A stretch of DNA of 64,000 nt, from positions 71,431,299-71,495,298 of the forward strand of contig CM043952.1 in assembly GCA_014529385.2 (NCBI GenBank), written 5' to 3'. Origin of the DNA: Adiantum capillus-veneris (taxonomy: Eukaryota > Streptophyta > Polypodiopsida > Polypodiales > Pteridaceae). The position numbers and the translations under genes were made by a program. Within the stretch, counting starts at the first letter, position 1; the number at the start of each line of letters is the position of its first letter. Shown here in pieces: positions 20,791 to 32,306 of this stretch. Under the pieces are notes generated by a model. That model saw only the letters and a program-made list of their open reading frames with translations. It did no database searches and was not told where the DNA came from.

Positions 20791-21942
20791 GATTGTAAAT
20801 GAATCCAAAACAAAGGTTATGCTTGTGAAAACCAACCATAAGGAGAAGCCATGCATTGTGTACAACAACGAGACACTTGAAGTTGTGGAGAGCTTTAAGT
20901 ACCTTGGCCTTGAGGTTCCATCCAATCACAAGTGGCATTATTGTGCTATGCGTCGTTTGGAAGCGGGAAAGAGAGCATATTATGCATTTGAGAACATGTG
21001 TAATGCGGGAAACATCAAGTGTTGGGTTCTCAAGAAGTATCTTTTTGATGCATTGGTGACACCGGTTCTTCTTTATGGAGTTGAAGTGTGGGCGGGAGCA
21101 TCTCAAAGTCTACTTGGAAAGAGTTTGAGAATGTCCAAAAGCGTTTTCTTACAAACTTTCTCCAAGTTAAGACACAAACACCATATATGCTCTTACTTCT
21201 TGAGTCGGGATCTCTTCCAATTGAGGTTATGGGCATGGAAAGGGTTGTGGAGTACATGATAAAGATGCGTCAAAACCCCTCACATCGACTTCCTACAATT
21301 GCATGGGAAGCAAGCAAAAAAGTTCAAAAGAAGCATAAAAGCAAGATCTTGAGCACGGGATGGATGCAAGACATAAAGAAGTGGTTTGGGAGATGGGATG
21401 CATTACACTTGCTACATGATGCTTCAATTGACTCTCAAGTGAATGAAGCTTTTCTACAACGCCAATGTATTACGGCTTGGGAGAAATCCGGTGGGTCACG
21501 CTTCATACATTACACCACCTATATTGCCTCCAACTACAAAACCATGTCCTTCGCTGAGAGAGGAAACCGTACTCCCACATACATGCTTGAGCCTATTCCC
21601 TTGTCCGCGATACGCACTATCGCAGCAATTCGGCTTAGCTCCCATTTCCTTTGATGCGAGATAGGGCGTTGGGGCAATGGAGAAGATTCAAATCGATTGT
21701 GCACATTATGCTCACTGCAAGTTCGAGAGTCTGAGTACCACACACTACTAGAGTGCTCAGCTTTTGATCACATCCGAACTTGCTTCTCTCACATTTTCAG
21801 CCATAACTTAGACCTACACACTTTCCTCTCCCAGCCAAAGTGTGGGCTCTCCATTGAGACTCTCATCACTACAATTTTTGAGCATCGAGAGTCACTCATC
21901 AGCCATACACATACTACATCACATGTAACTCTGGTCCCATAG
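20791..21942 (+). pseudogene. LINE ORF2, C-terminal part
   Basis: Resumes the LINE frame after the CACTA fragment: LIVNESKTKVMLVK, FKYLGLEVPSNHKWH, CWVLKKYLFDALVTPVLLYG, then a frame change near 21085 and the C-terminal region (LSAIRTIAAIRLSSH). A TGA follows FL at 21654, and the last part carries a zinc-knuckle-like CTLC...HTLLEC motif and ends THTTSHVTLVP at 21942. Matching parts are in frame in the LINE at 57.7-61.1 kb. Confidence 0.85.
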
Positions 21943-21972
21943 GTCAGATTTGACCTCCGTGGATGATAATAA

Positions 21973-22324
21973 AATCTATCTATCTATCTCTCTCTCTCTC
22001 AAAATATCCCTATCCTTATGTCTCTCTCTCTCTCTCTTTCCGTCTCTCCCTCTCATTAATTATCTCTCTCAATTTATCTACCTCTATCCCTCTTTCTCTC
22101 TCAGTCTCTTTATCTATTTCTCTCTCTCTATCCAACATTTATCTCTCTCTATCTAGCAATTCTCTTCCTCTTTATCTATTTCTCTCCGTCTCTCTCTCCA
22201 ACATTTCTCTCCCTCTCTCTCTCTTTATCATTTCTCTCTCTATATCTAACATTTCTCTCCCTCTCTATCTATTTCTCTCTTTCCCTTTAACATTTATCTC
22301 CCTCTCTTTAAATCTCTCTCTCTT

Positions 22325-22394
<70 letters not shown>

Positions 22395-22436
22395 CATTTA
22401 TCTCTTTCTCTCTCTCTATTTCTATCTAACACTATC
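21973..22436 (+). repeat. TCTA/TC microsatellite at the LINE 3' end
   Basis: Starts TCTATCTATCTATCTC directly after the LINE 3' UTR and expands into degenerate TC-rich repeats with a pure (TC)n run near 22330-22389. The long serine/leucine open frames across it are a composition artefact. Confidence 0.85.
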
Positions 22437-22566
22437 CAAACAATCATTTCCAAAACGTGCCTAAGAAATCAATCATTTCCAAACGTGTGTAGAAAAGCAA
22501 CCATTTTCAAACGTGCTTAGCAAAGCAACCATTTCAAACAAGCTGTGTGAAACAACCATTTCCTGA
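22437..22566. repeat. About 32 bp minisatellite
   Basis: Four imperfect units built on AAGCAACCATTTTCAAACGTGC-like sequence. No coding content. Confidence 0.6.
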
Positions 22567-22967
22567 TGAACGAGGTATATTATGGATTCTCTATTTTCTT
22601 TACTTTTTTTTATTTATGTGTGTCTGTGTGTATGTGTGTATGTGTGTGTGTGTGTGTAGTAGTAGTAGTAGTAGTAGAAAACAAAAGGGGAAGAGGGAGG
22701 ATGTGCTTTTGTGTTTACCTCTTCTTTTGTAGCGCGGTCGAGCTTCCAAAGACAATGGCAAAATACCCCCTTGCGGAAAGTTGGACAAAACTTAAGAAGC
22801 TTGGAGAAGGAGAGAGGGGAAGGGAGAGGTGGGAGGGAGAGGGGAGGCTTCTTGAAGGAGGGAGACGGCAGGGAGATGGGGGGTGGGGGAGGGGAGGCGG
22901 GGGGGGGGGGGGGAAGCTTGGGAGCGATGGCAGAGAGCAAGAACGCAGGGTATGCATGAACAACACC
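22567..22967. repeat. Compound simple-repeat tract ending in a G run
   Basis: (TG)n at about 22618-22658, (TAG)n at 22658-22677, then a purine-rich GGAGGGAGA stretch from 22800 and 15 consecutive G at 22899-22913. A chromovirus fragment is truncated directly beyond it. No gene is supported in this interval. Confidence 0.8.
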
Positions 22968-24211
22968 AAGCAAAAGATGACGCCAATGTTTCAATGCATG
23001 AACAACAGCAAGCAATTCTAGATCATGTGTTGCATAGTTAATTCATGTCGTCTTAATTTCTTAGACTCATATGCAACCACTCTTCCTTCTTGTGTCAAAA
23101 CACAACCTAGTTGTTCACCACTAGCGTCACATGACACAACAAATGGTTTTCCCATCTCAGGAATTTTCAAAACACAATTTTCTGCTATTTTTGCCTTGAA
23201 GGTCTCAAAAGCAGTCTCACAGGTAGAAGTCCACACAAAGCCCTTGTCTTTCTTGGTCAATTCGGTCAAAGGACTTGCTATCTTAGAGAAATATTTAATG
23301 TGTGCTCTCTCATATTGTGCTAGACCCATAAAGCTTCTCACATCCCTTAATGAATTTGGTGTTGGCCACTCCACAATAGTCTTAACTTTGTCAAGATCAA
23401 TGTGAATCCCCTCTTTAGAAATCACTCTTCCCAAATACACAATCTGATCCTTTGCAAAAGAACACTTACTTGCTTTGGAATACAATTTATGCTCACGCAA
23501 AACCTCAAATGTTTTCTTTAAGTGCAATGCATGATCTTCTTCATTCTTTGAATACACAAAAATATCATCCAAGAATACCAGAATGAAGTCATCAAGATAC
23601 AGGTGAAAAGTATTATTCATTAAGCACATGAAAGTTGCTGGTGCATTAGTCAAACCAAAAGCAAGAACTGTAAATTCACAATGCCCATTCCGTGTACGAA
23701 AAGCAGTCTTTGGAATGTCCTCAGCCTTGATACGGATTTGATGGTAGCCAGAACGAAGGTCTACCTTTGAAAATATTGTGGCACCACTCAAATGGCTAAG
23801 CAATTCATCTATGTGAGGAAGATGATATTTGTTCTTGATGGTCTGTTTGTTTAATCCCCTATAGTCAATGCATAACCTATATGTATCATCCTTTTTATTT
23901 TGGAATAACACAGGACTACCCCAAGGAGATACACTAGGTTTAATGAAACCCTTTTTCAAAAGATCATCAAGTTGTATCTTGAGCTCTTTAAGCTCATCAA
24001 TGTTGAACCTGTATAGAGCCCTTGAATAAGGTGTTGCTCGAGGATATAGATCTATGGCATGGTCTACTGCTCTAGGCGGAGGTATACCAAGAACATAGTC
24101 CGCAAACACATCCTTAAATTCATGTAAGAGATCCTCTACAAATTTGGGATTTGTCTCTTTTTGTTTATCCCCAGATTCTTCTTTAATCTCATTAGCAAAT
24201 ATAAGAAACAT
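22968..24211 (-). pseudogene. Chromovirus reverse transcriptase and RNase H start (third copy)
   Basis: Same coding stretch as 7705-8898: [47 protein letters not shown]. The RNase H Asp is intact here ([11 protein letters not shown]). The shared 1 bp loss after the HEL motif ends the frame at 23018; about 50 bp of RNase H follow in another frame before truncation at the simple-repeat tract. It lies downstream of LTR 3 on the same strand. Confidence 0.88.
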
Positions 24212-25244
24212 CTCACACTCTTATCTAAGTCACCTTATCAATTCCATGGCCAAAACTAGATTTAGAATCTCTTTCTTTCCCCGAAGAGTGTGACTTATCA
24301 TCATCAAATGATTAAAGATATATTTTTCTTTCTTAAAAATCAATCAAAAAATGATTTTCAATCATCTAATTGATACCAATGATAACATCATGATATCAAT
24401 ATTTGTGATATAGAAATCATCTTTATGCTTCCAACTCTTCAAAGAAAAAAAACAAAGTTTTCTACTAACTCCTCTATGAAACTATTATTACCACTGGTTA
24501 AGTCCAGAAGTCTTATAACTTATTGATTTAATTTCAAGTGTAATTTCTCAATCAATTTAAACGATAAGAATCAATGAATACTATCCAAATCAATTAAAAA
24601 ATTCAAATTAAATCTCAACTTTTACACACAAATACGATCACAGAAGCTTTCAAACGACGTATCAAAGACATACAACATCACAAAGAAGGGGTAGATGACT
24701 TACCTTTATCGTACGCATTGCCAAAGGTCTCCAATTGAGCCATCGTGGTACGTATTTTTTTATCGGTCACCTTGCTCGAGTGTTCGAAAGTCTGGTGGTC
24801 ATGTTCTCGATATTGAAAGTATAATCCAAATCTTTGAGTTCTTCAATCCACGCTTCTAAATCTTTGCATATCTTTCTTATGCCATCAAACTCTTTAAACT
24901 TAGCCTTCGTTAAGAATGATTTAGTTGTCACTTCATCCATATCGTCATCGTTTCTTTTTTTCGCATTGACGACCTCTACGTCCACCACTGTTCCCATCAT
25001 CACCACCGCCAGGTGCCCTAGCGTCGCCACAATGATTATTGTTTCCTCGTGGAATAGCATGGTTTTCGCCTTCATGTTCGCCATGAAGGTCCACATAGAT
25101 ATCAGGCTCTCGTGTTGCTTTGCCCCGCAGAGCCTCAGCACATTCTCGATTTGCAATTTCTAGATCCTCTTGTAGTCATCGAATAAGTTCTTCTTGCTCC
25201 TTCATCTTCCTCTTGTATCCGTACATGTCCAGAATCAACCGCTT
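24212..25244 (-). pseudogene. Chromovirus leader with gag-like block (third copy)
   Basis: Same arrangement as 394-1428. The gag-like block is at 24767-25156 (TKSFLTKAKFKEFDGIRK, EAWIEELKDLDYTF). The decayed protease region lies around 24400-24600. Small indels separate it from the other two copies. Confidence 0.65.
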
Positions 25245-25256
25245 GCTCTGATACTA
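25245..25256 (-). other. Primer binding site, chromovirus copy 3
   Basis: The minus strand reads TAGTATCAGAGC two bases from the LTR end. Confidence 0.85.
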
Positions 25257-25258
25257 AC

Positions 25259-26137
25259 TGTCACAGGAACAGAATAATAGAGATAGATAGCAAAAGCTAG
25301 AGAAAGAGATCTTTGTATTGATGAATCTTTGTAGACTTTTGATACAATAGAGGAGAAATTGAATATGGGTGTACTCCGTTGTACAGAGCTCAAACCTCCC
25401 GACCACCCCCGAACTTCAGTCCACTTGCATGCAGCGTCTTACTCGCACTCGCACTCGCAGAAGAGGAAATCTGTGAATGATCCCCAGATGCACCACCCGT
25501 CGTGCTTTTATCCTTCTTTTCCTCGAAAAGCTTTCACGATTTTCGCACCAAGTATACCTTCATAATCTCAATTGCAATAGTCTACCATGAAGAAACAAAT
25601 CCACTTCTTGGTTGATAGCAGAGAGAGCTGTATGATGTTGTATGTCTGTCTCTCCCTGTGTATACTACACTGCTGCTGCCCTCTGTTTGTTTTCATCATA
25701 ACTTTTACAAACGAGCTCATAATAGAGCAATCCAGGTACTCAAAACGACGGGAACATGTCTAGTGTACAAGGCTCGCGGCCCGAATTGCGAAAAACGTCT
25801 TTCTTTGGCTGAAAACGCAACTTTTAGTTCGCGACTCTTAAAACCTCTATTTTTGGGTCTCCACTACTTTTTTTTAACTTATTTTAAGCCTACCCATGCA
25901 TTTTAAGCTAAAACACATAAATATAAAATATTGATATTTTTATTAATCTTCATCAAATACGTCTTTAGTGTATTATTTCAAAAAGAGAATATATGTTATC
26001 TCTTAATATGTCAAACTCATTCATATAAGCTCTATTTAATAGACTATTCAACAATCTTTCAAATCGTGCTAAACGAAAGATATGCACTACTATATTTTTT
26101 TTCAACTTTAAGAACTTTAAAAATTAGTCCTATTACA
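25259..26137 (-). repeat. Chromovirus LTR 3, shared by two internal regions
   Basis: 879 bp, TGTCACAGGAAC...CCTATTACA, intron-less. On the left is a PBS and leader, as for a 5' LTR; on the right is a purine tract and integrase/chromodomain coding, as for a 3' LTR. One LTR between two internal regions is what recombination between adjacent elements leaves. Confidence 0.88.
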
Positions 26138-26150
26138 TTCTCCCCTTATC
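26138..26150 (-). other. Polypurine tract of the chromovirus
   Basis: The minus strand reads GATAAGGGGAGAA immediately before the LTR TGTAATAGG. The same tract is at 46027-46039. Confidence 0.8.
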
Positions 26151-27385
26151 AAAATTATCTCTATCCTCAGAGTTGGAAGGAGAGGGAAATTCTCTTTGCA
26201 AAACGCTAAGATCAACCCATGATGTATCCTCTACTGGATAGTTCTGCCACTTAACAAAAACTTCCATAATGTCTCTATTTCTCAGATGTTTAGCACGCCT
26301 ATCTAGCACTAATTAAGTCTGGTTCTACTGTCAATGTTCCGTCATGTTTCAACTTAGAGTTGTCCTCTAAAACATGATGCACATTAGGAACATACTTTTT
26401 CAATAAACTCACATGAAATACAGGATGCACTTTAACATGAGAAGGCAATTCCAATTTGTAAGCTAATGAACCAATGCGCTTCAAAATTTTAAATGGCCCA
26501 GTAAATCGTGGAGACAATCTTCTATCCTTTCCAAGAATCAAATGAGACTTCTCAGGATCAATAACCTTTAAGAAAACCATATCACTGGTTTCATACTCCA
26601 GAACACGATGTTTCTTGTCATAATACAATTTATGTCTCTTTTGAGCTTCTCTAATATTCCCCCTGATTTTGGCCAACTCGCTATCCATTTTCTCAAGCAT
26701 CTCATGTGACAGTTCTACCTTATTCTTCGAGTTAAGAAAATTAATAGGTGTGGGACAGTTATAGCCATACATTGCCTCAAACGGAGTCATCCTAATAGAT
26801 GAATGATATGAACTGTTGTATGCAAATTCAACCAAAGGCAAAAATTCATTCCAATTAGATTGGTTTTCATTGACATACATTCGTAACATATCTTCTAAAA
26901 TACGGTTCACTCTCTCCGTTTCCCCATCTATTTGAGGATGAAAAGTAGTAGACATGCGTAATTGGGTACCTATAGAGTCAAAAGTCGCTCTCCAGAAATG
27001 AGAAGTGAACTTAGAATCTCTGTCAGACACTATGCTCTTGGGCATGCCATGCAAACAAAATATCTGTTTCAGAAACAAGGGTGCAATGGTCAAAACAGTA
27101 TCAATTATTTTTACAGGAAAGAAGTGAGCTTGTTTTGTGAGTCTATCTACCACCACAAAGATCAAGTTATACCCTCCACGAGTAGTAGGAAGTCTAATGA
27201 TAAAGTCCATGGATATAGACTCCCACTTCTATAAAGGAATGTCTAAGGGTTGAAGGTCACCAGGCATCCTCTTATGTTCAATTTTAACTTGTTGACATTG
27301 AAAGTATTCACGCACATAATTCTTAACATCCAATTTCATACGCGGCCAAAAGAATGAACTTTTAATCTTTTCATATGTCTTATTT
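26151..27385 (-). pseudogene. Chromovirus integrase with C-terminal chromodomain
   Basis: The minus strand gives part of the zinc-binding region (FQCQQVKIEHKRMPGD), the catalytic core (MDFIIRLPTTRGG; VVDRLTKQAHFFPVK; SIVSDRDSKFTSHFW; DGETERVNRILEDML), so the DDE residues are present, then the C-terminal domain (YDKKHRVLEYETSD, RFTGPFKILKRIGS). After a frameshift near 26300, NRDIMEVFVKWQNYPVEDTS resembles a chromodomain, which places the family among the chromoviruses. A CAG to TAG stop at about 27234 precedes KWESISMDF. Truncated at 27385 within the zinc-binding region. Confidence 0.85.
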
Positions 27386-29107
27386 GTAATGGAATTAGCC
27401 TATTCAACTTGAGAATAGCGGAAATTAATGAGAATACTTTCGAGAAATAACTTTGTGAGCATAGCGGGTAGACATAATTGAAGATAGCAACATAATCATA
27501 GCAATTAGTTAACTTGGCATGAACAATACTTTTGCAAGATAGATAATTTAGAGAACATGACAACAGTTGAGGACTGGATTTATTTGGAGCCGGTCCCCCC
27601 TCCAATAGGCATTTGTATTATGATTTCTCCCATTAAGAGAGACTTGTTACAATACATTCTTTGTTTTCCTTGTGACCTAGGTGATGCAATGAAGATGGAA
27701 AGATTCATGCATCACAATCATAGCATAACATGAACTTAAAGAAAGCTTTAATTGTCCCAAGCCTCAGTCCCAAGACCTCAAACACCTTCGAAGGTGGAGA
27801 GAGCTAGCAGGGAATGAGGGTAGGGAAGAGGAAGAAGAAACATTTCATAGGAGAAAGAACTAGTTCCTCACTTATCATACTCTTGTTGCTAGCATACATA
27901 ATAGCATAGTAATGAAGAAGAAGGAGATGACAAGCTCAAGCATTGAAGCATGGCTCTTCGTTGGATTTGCACTCCATAGCCAAGAGTGTTGGTGTAGGCT
28001 CTCAACCTCTACTTGCTTGGAGAGGGAGCTCTTGCACTTTGCATAGCACACAATGAGAGTGCTTGTGAGTGTGTGTGGGTGAGTATACCCCTCAAGCAAG
28101 CCCCTAGCTAGCTTGGGTCGACCCCCCCTTGTAGCTCATGCTTGAAGCTCATTGGACCCTCCCAGGCCTAGCCAATCATGAGCAGGAGGCATTACAAGCG
28201 GTACGGGTAGCCTTGAGACAAGTGTCCCCCTTTCCTTTTTGAGAGAGAGGGCTAGATAAATGCTAAAACAATTAGATAATTCATGTAATTTATCATTGGA
28301 CCCCTTTGAAGCTTAGCCAATAGGCTTCAAGCAACACATGAAGGTAACATGGGTAGGGGCCTGACATGTGTCCTTGCTGCCTCTTCAAGTTGGGGCTTCC
28401 CTTGTGTGTGTGAGTGGGTGTTCTCTCTCTAGCCCCTAGGAAAAGGGCTCGCCCCCCCTCTTGTAGGAATGCTTTTGACTTTAGGTGATCAAGCACCTTA
28501 CTCACCAAGCATGACAAAGCACTTGAACTAGGGGGTGTTCCCACAAGCATCTCAGGCAAGCTTCTCAAGGCACCTCAAGTACCTTAATCATGCAGCAAGT
28601 CAAGCACCTCAAGCATGGAGCCAGTCAAGCACCTCAAGCATCTTAATCAAGCACCTCAAGCATGACAAACACCTCAAGCAAGACAAGCACCTCAAGCAGG
28701 ACAAGCACCTCGAGCTTGGGCCGGGTTCCCACCTCAAGCTCAACCCTAGCTTACCTAAGGTCAAAGGACTTTTACACACATTTATTGGAGGTCTTTAATG
28801 AAGCTAACCCTAAGGTCTTATGCTCCATTGGTTAGCCTTGCTCTTTGATAGACCATCTCCCTTTTGGGCCCCTTTACCATTGGCCCCGTGTTGAGATAGA
28901 TCTATAAGCACATATCTATATCTTAAGACTTGTTCCCTTTTATTCTCCCACATTAAGTGATCAATTTAATATGAGAAAATCATTTGGGTTGGTTAGATAT
29001 TAGATTTTATGACATTAACTCTCTCTTGAAATCATAGTCGTCCTCGACTATGAGGTAGAAGTGATAAAGTCTTAGTCATTAGTCAATCGTACTTAGCGGG
29101 TGAAGCA
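27386..29107. other. No recognisable gene
   Basis: About 1.7 kb with no open frame I can assign and no match to other parts of the window. It contains a minisatellite at 28540-28735. Short CTCCCA(C)ATTAAG motifs at about 27630 and 28948 hint at remnants of an unidentified element. Confidence 0.6.
28540..28735 (+). repeat. CAAGCACCTCAAGCA minisatellite
   Basis: About ten tandem units of 15-21 bp built on CAAGCACCTCAAGCATG, giving a lysine/histidine-rich open frame by composition. No evidence that it is translated. Confidence 0.75.
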
Positions 29108-29213
29108 TCCCTTTTTACCCTACGACATCTTTCCAAGATGGATGACTAACCCATTTGGTGCTTGGGAGACATAGCTGCCGCAAGCATTTCTGCTCTTTAG
29201 TCCATTTCATTAT
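29108..29213. repeat. Chimeric junction block, second copy
   Basis: Matches 7118-7225 over its whole length and adjoins the same integrase breakpoint, showing a duplicated rearranged segment. Confidence 0.7.
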
Positions 29214-29897
29214 TCATCCACAATGACCAGAAAAAGGTGAGTTATGACACTCATGCAAAATTTGACTCTTAAAAGCAGAATTTGCAGGAATACACAAGTA
29301 GTCATAATAATACAGATTTCCCTTATACAAGTGATATCTGTTCTCATACATGTCACCAATATTCTCACGCAAGAATTTCAAAATAGGCATGTAAAAAGAA
29401 TCATTTTCAACCTCGGCATGTATCTCATCAATCAAATTGGATCGCACAACAGTCAAGAAATTACACATGGGCCTATGACTCAATGCATCTGCAACTTTAT
29501 TTTCTTTTCCACACAAATACTTCAAATCAAAATCATACTCAACCAGAAATTCAATCCATCTCCTTTGTCTATTGTTTAACAATGGCTGAGTGAAAATATA
29601 CTTCAAACTTTGATGATCAGTACGCAATTCAAATTTGACACCAAGCAAAAGATGACGCCAATGTTTCGATGTATGAACAACAGCAAGAAATTCTAGATAA
29701 TGTGTTGCATATTTAATTCATGTCGTCTTGATTTCCTAGACTCATATGCAACCACTCTTCCTTCTTGTGTCAAAACACAACCTCGTTGTTCACCACTAGC
29801 GCCACATGACACAACAAATGGTTTGCCCATCTCAGGAACTTTCAAAACACAATTTTCCGCTATTTTTCCCTTGAAGGTCTCAAAAGCAGTCTCACAG
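29214..29897 (-). pseudogene. Chromovirus RNase H and integrase start (fourth copy)
   Basis: The minus strand gives RTDHQSLKYIF, WIEFLVEYDFDLKY, ENKVADALSHRP, then HECHNSPFSGHCG, equal to 7226-7702, and the RNase H start in a second frame up to 29897. At 29897 it is cut by the TGTAATAGG end of LTR 4, which points the other way, so LTR 4 was inserted into or recombined with this fragment. Confidence 0.85.
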
Positions 29898-31033
29898 TGT
29901 AATAGGACTAATATTTGAAGTTCTTAAAGTCGAAAAGAATGTAGCAGTGCATATCTCTCGTTAGCACGATTTGAAAGATTGTTGAATAGTCTATTAAATA
30001 GAACTTATACGAATGAGTTGAAATATTAAGAGAGAACATATATTCTTTTTTTTTTAATAATACACTAAAGACGGATTTGATAAAGATTAATGAATAACAG
30101 ATAGTCTGTCTATGAACAATAAAATTGAGATTTTTATTAATATCAATGTTTTATATTTATGTGTTTTAGCTTAAAATGCATGGATAGGCTTAAAATAAGT
30201 TGTAAAAGTAGTGGATACCCAAAAATAGAGGTTTTATGAGTCGCGACCTAAAAGTTGCGCTTTTAGTCAAACAGAGACGTTTTTTGCAATTCTGTTCGCG
30301 TTGTCTTGTAGAACAGACCTATTCCCGTCGTTTTGAGTACCTGGATTGCTCTGTTCTGAGTTTGTTTGTAAAAGTTATGATGAAAACAAACAGAAGGCAG
30401 CAGTAGTGTAATGTACACAGGGACAGACAGACCTACAACATCATACAGTTCTCCTTGCTATCAACCAAGAAGTGGATTGTTTCTTCATGGTAGAGTATGG
30501 CAATTGAGATTATGAAGGTATATAATTATGTTTTTTTATTTTGATTATCATGTTGAATTGGTTGCACGAGTATGTTCTTTTGGCTATTTTGTAGGCGATG
30601 CAGAAATCAATGTGTGAAACAGGATCTGTGCAAAGTGTCATGATAGAAATCTAACCTTTACGGATCGCTTAGCGATCACGTTCTTATATTATTCTCGCAG
30701 GTATACTTGGTACGAAAATTGTGCAGATTTTTCGAGGAAAAGAAGGATAAAAGCACGACGGGAGGTGCGTTTGGGGATCATTCACCATTCTCTCTTCTGC
30801 GAGTGTGAGTGCGAGTGCGAGTGAGAGTGAGAGTGAGAGTGCGAGTGCGAGTGCGAGTGAGACACTGCATGCAAGCGAATTGAAGCTCGGGGGTGGTCGG
30901 GAGGTTTGAGCTCCGTACAACGGAGTGCGCCCATATATATATTCAATTGCTCCTCTGTTGTATCAAACACTATCAATACAAAGATTTCTTCCTCTGTTTT
31001 GCTGTCTATCTCTATTATTCGGTTCCCATGACA
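29898..31033 (+). repeat. Chromovirus LTR 4 (intron-bearing form)
   Basis: 1,136 bp reading TGTAATAGGACT...TTCCCATGACA on the plus strand, followed by a PBS. It differs from LTRs 1-3 by the 183 bp GT...AG segment at 30518-30700, the CCATGACA end, and a longer (GAGTGC)n microrepeat near 30805-30860. It is closest to LTR 5. Confidence 0.9.
30518..30700 (+). other. Candidate intron inside an LTR
   Basis: The segment begins GTATATAATTATG after ATTATGAAG and ends ATTATTCTCGCAG before GTATACTTGG, that is GT...AG with a T-rich body, 183 bp. LTRs 1-3 join ATTATGAAG directly to GTATACTTGG. LTR 5 has the same segment at the same place and of the same length. It may be a spliced 5' UTR intron; an insertion with a GGTATA duplication is the alternative. 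Confidence 0.6.
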
Positions 31034-31035
31034 AT

Positions 31036-31047
31036 TGGTATCAGAGC
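31036..31047 (+). other. Primer binding site, LTR 4 element
   Basis: Reads TGGTATCAGAGC, the unmodified initiator-Met-tRNA PBS core. Confidence 0.9.
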
Positions 31048-31065
31048 AAGCGGTTGATTCTGGAC

Positions 31066-32000
31066 ATGGAAGGATACGAGAGGAGGATGAAGGAGCAAGA
31101 AGACCTGATTCAGCGACTATGAGAAGATCTGAAAATTGCAAATCGAGAGTGTGCTGAGGCTCTGTGGGGCAAAGCAGCACGAGAGCTTGATATCTATGTA
31201 GACTTGATGGCCAACATGAAGGTGAAAACCATGCTAATCCACCTGCAAACAATAATCATCGTGGCGGCGCTGGGGTACCGCCAAAAGAAACGATGACGAT
31301 ATGGGAGAAGCGACAACCAAATCATTCTTAACGAAGGCTAAGCTTAAAGAGTTTGATGGCATAAGAAAGATATGCGAAGATTTAGAAGCGTGGATTGAAG
31401 AACTCAAAGATTTGGATTATACTTTCAATATCGAGAACACGACCACGAGACTTTCGAATGCTCGAGCAAGGTGACCGATAAGACAATACGTACCAAGATG
31501 GCTCAATTGGAGACTTTTGGCGATGCGTACGATAAAGGTAAGTCATCTACCCCTTCTTTGTGATGTTTTATGTCTTTGATACGTCCTTTGAAAGCTTCTG
31601 TGAGATCGAATTTATGCGTAGAAGTTGAGATTAAAATTTGAATTTCTTAATTGATTTGGATAGTATTCATTGCTTCTTATCGTCTAAATTGATTGAGAAA
31701 TTAAACTTGAAATTAAATCGAGAAGTTAAAAGACTTGTGGACTTAACTAGTGGTAATAATAGTTCCACGAAAGAGTTAGTAGAAAATTTGTTTTTTTTCT
31801 TTGAAGAGTTGAAATCATAAAGATGATTTCTATAACATAGACATTGATATGCATGATGTTATCATAAGTATCCATTAGATCATTGAAAATCATGTTTTGA
31901 TTGATTGTTAAAAAAGAAAAATATATCTTTAATCATTTGATGATGATAAGTCACGCTCTTTGTGGAAAGAAAGAGATTCTAAATCTAGTTTTGGTAAAAA
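31066..32000 (+). pseudogene. Chromovirus leader with gag-like and protease-like remnants (+)
   Basis: Begins MEGYERRMKEQEDLIQRL then a stop, NRECAEALWGKAARELDIYV, and after frameshifts TKSFLTKAKLKEFDGIRK, EAWIEELKDLDYTFNIEN. Further on FLIDLDSIHCFLSSKLIEKL (31640-31700) resembles a retroviral-type protease start with the Asp-Ser-Gly motif degraded. Coding resemblance ends at about 31998, where the AT-rich repeat starts. Confidence 0.65.
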
Positions 32001-32085
32001 ACCTAATGTTAAACTCAACATAGACATAAATCTAAATGTAATCTAACGTAATCTTAAATCTAATTTAAATCTTAACCTAATCTCT
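32001..32085 (+). repeat. AT-rich TAATCTAAATCT repeat, left part
   Basis: Short degenerate repeats of the type TAATCTTAAATCTAA, the same family and strand relation to the element as at 48980-49312. It runs into a TC tract at 32086. Confidence 0.7.
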
Positions 32086-32164
32086 CTCTCTTTGATTTTT
32101 ATTCTCTATCTCTCTCTTTCTCCCTCTTTCTCTTTCTCTTTGTTTTCTCCTCTCTCTCTCTCTT

Positions 32165-32208
<44 letters not shown>

Positions 32209-32253
32209 TGTTTTATATATCTCTCTCTCCCATTCTCTCTCTTTACTTTATTT

Positions 32254-32306
<53 letters not shown>

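Larger units (their letters stand above)
14434..21995 (+). mobile_element. L1-type LINE, interrupted by a CACTA fragment
   Basis: A plus-strand LINE with 5' UTR (CTCTACGCATTGATGTAAAGAC, matching the LINE at 62.1 kb), ORF1, ORF2 and a short 3' UTR (AGGTCAGATTTGACCTCC ... GATAATAAAA) running into TCTATCTATCTCTC. It is disabled by a frameshift in ORF1, stops and frameshifts in ORF2, and a CACTA insertion at 17647-20790 that replaced about 108 bp including the RT active site. Its 5' edge abuts the CACTA tnp2 relic at essentially the same homologous base where element U abuts the first copy. Confidence 0.88.

Noticed and set aside
21963-22520. 185-codon Ser/Leu frame
   Set aside because: Translation of a TC microsatellite after the LINE 3' end.
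22566-23021. Gly/Arg-rich frames on both strands
   Set aside because: Purine-rich simple repeat; no start context or domain.
28535-28798. Lys/His-rich 87-codon frame
   Set aside because: Product of the CAAGCACCTCAAGCA minisatellite.
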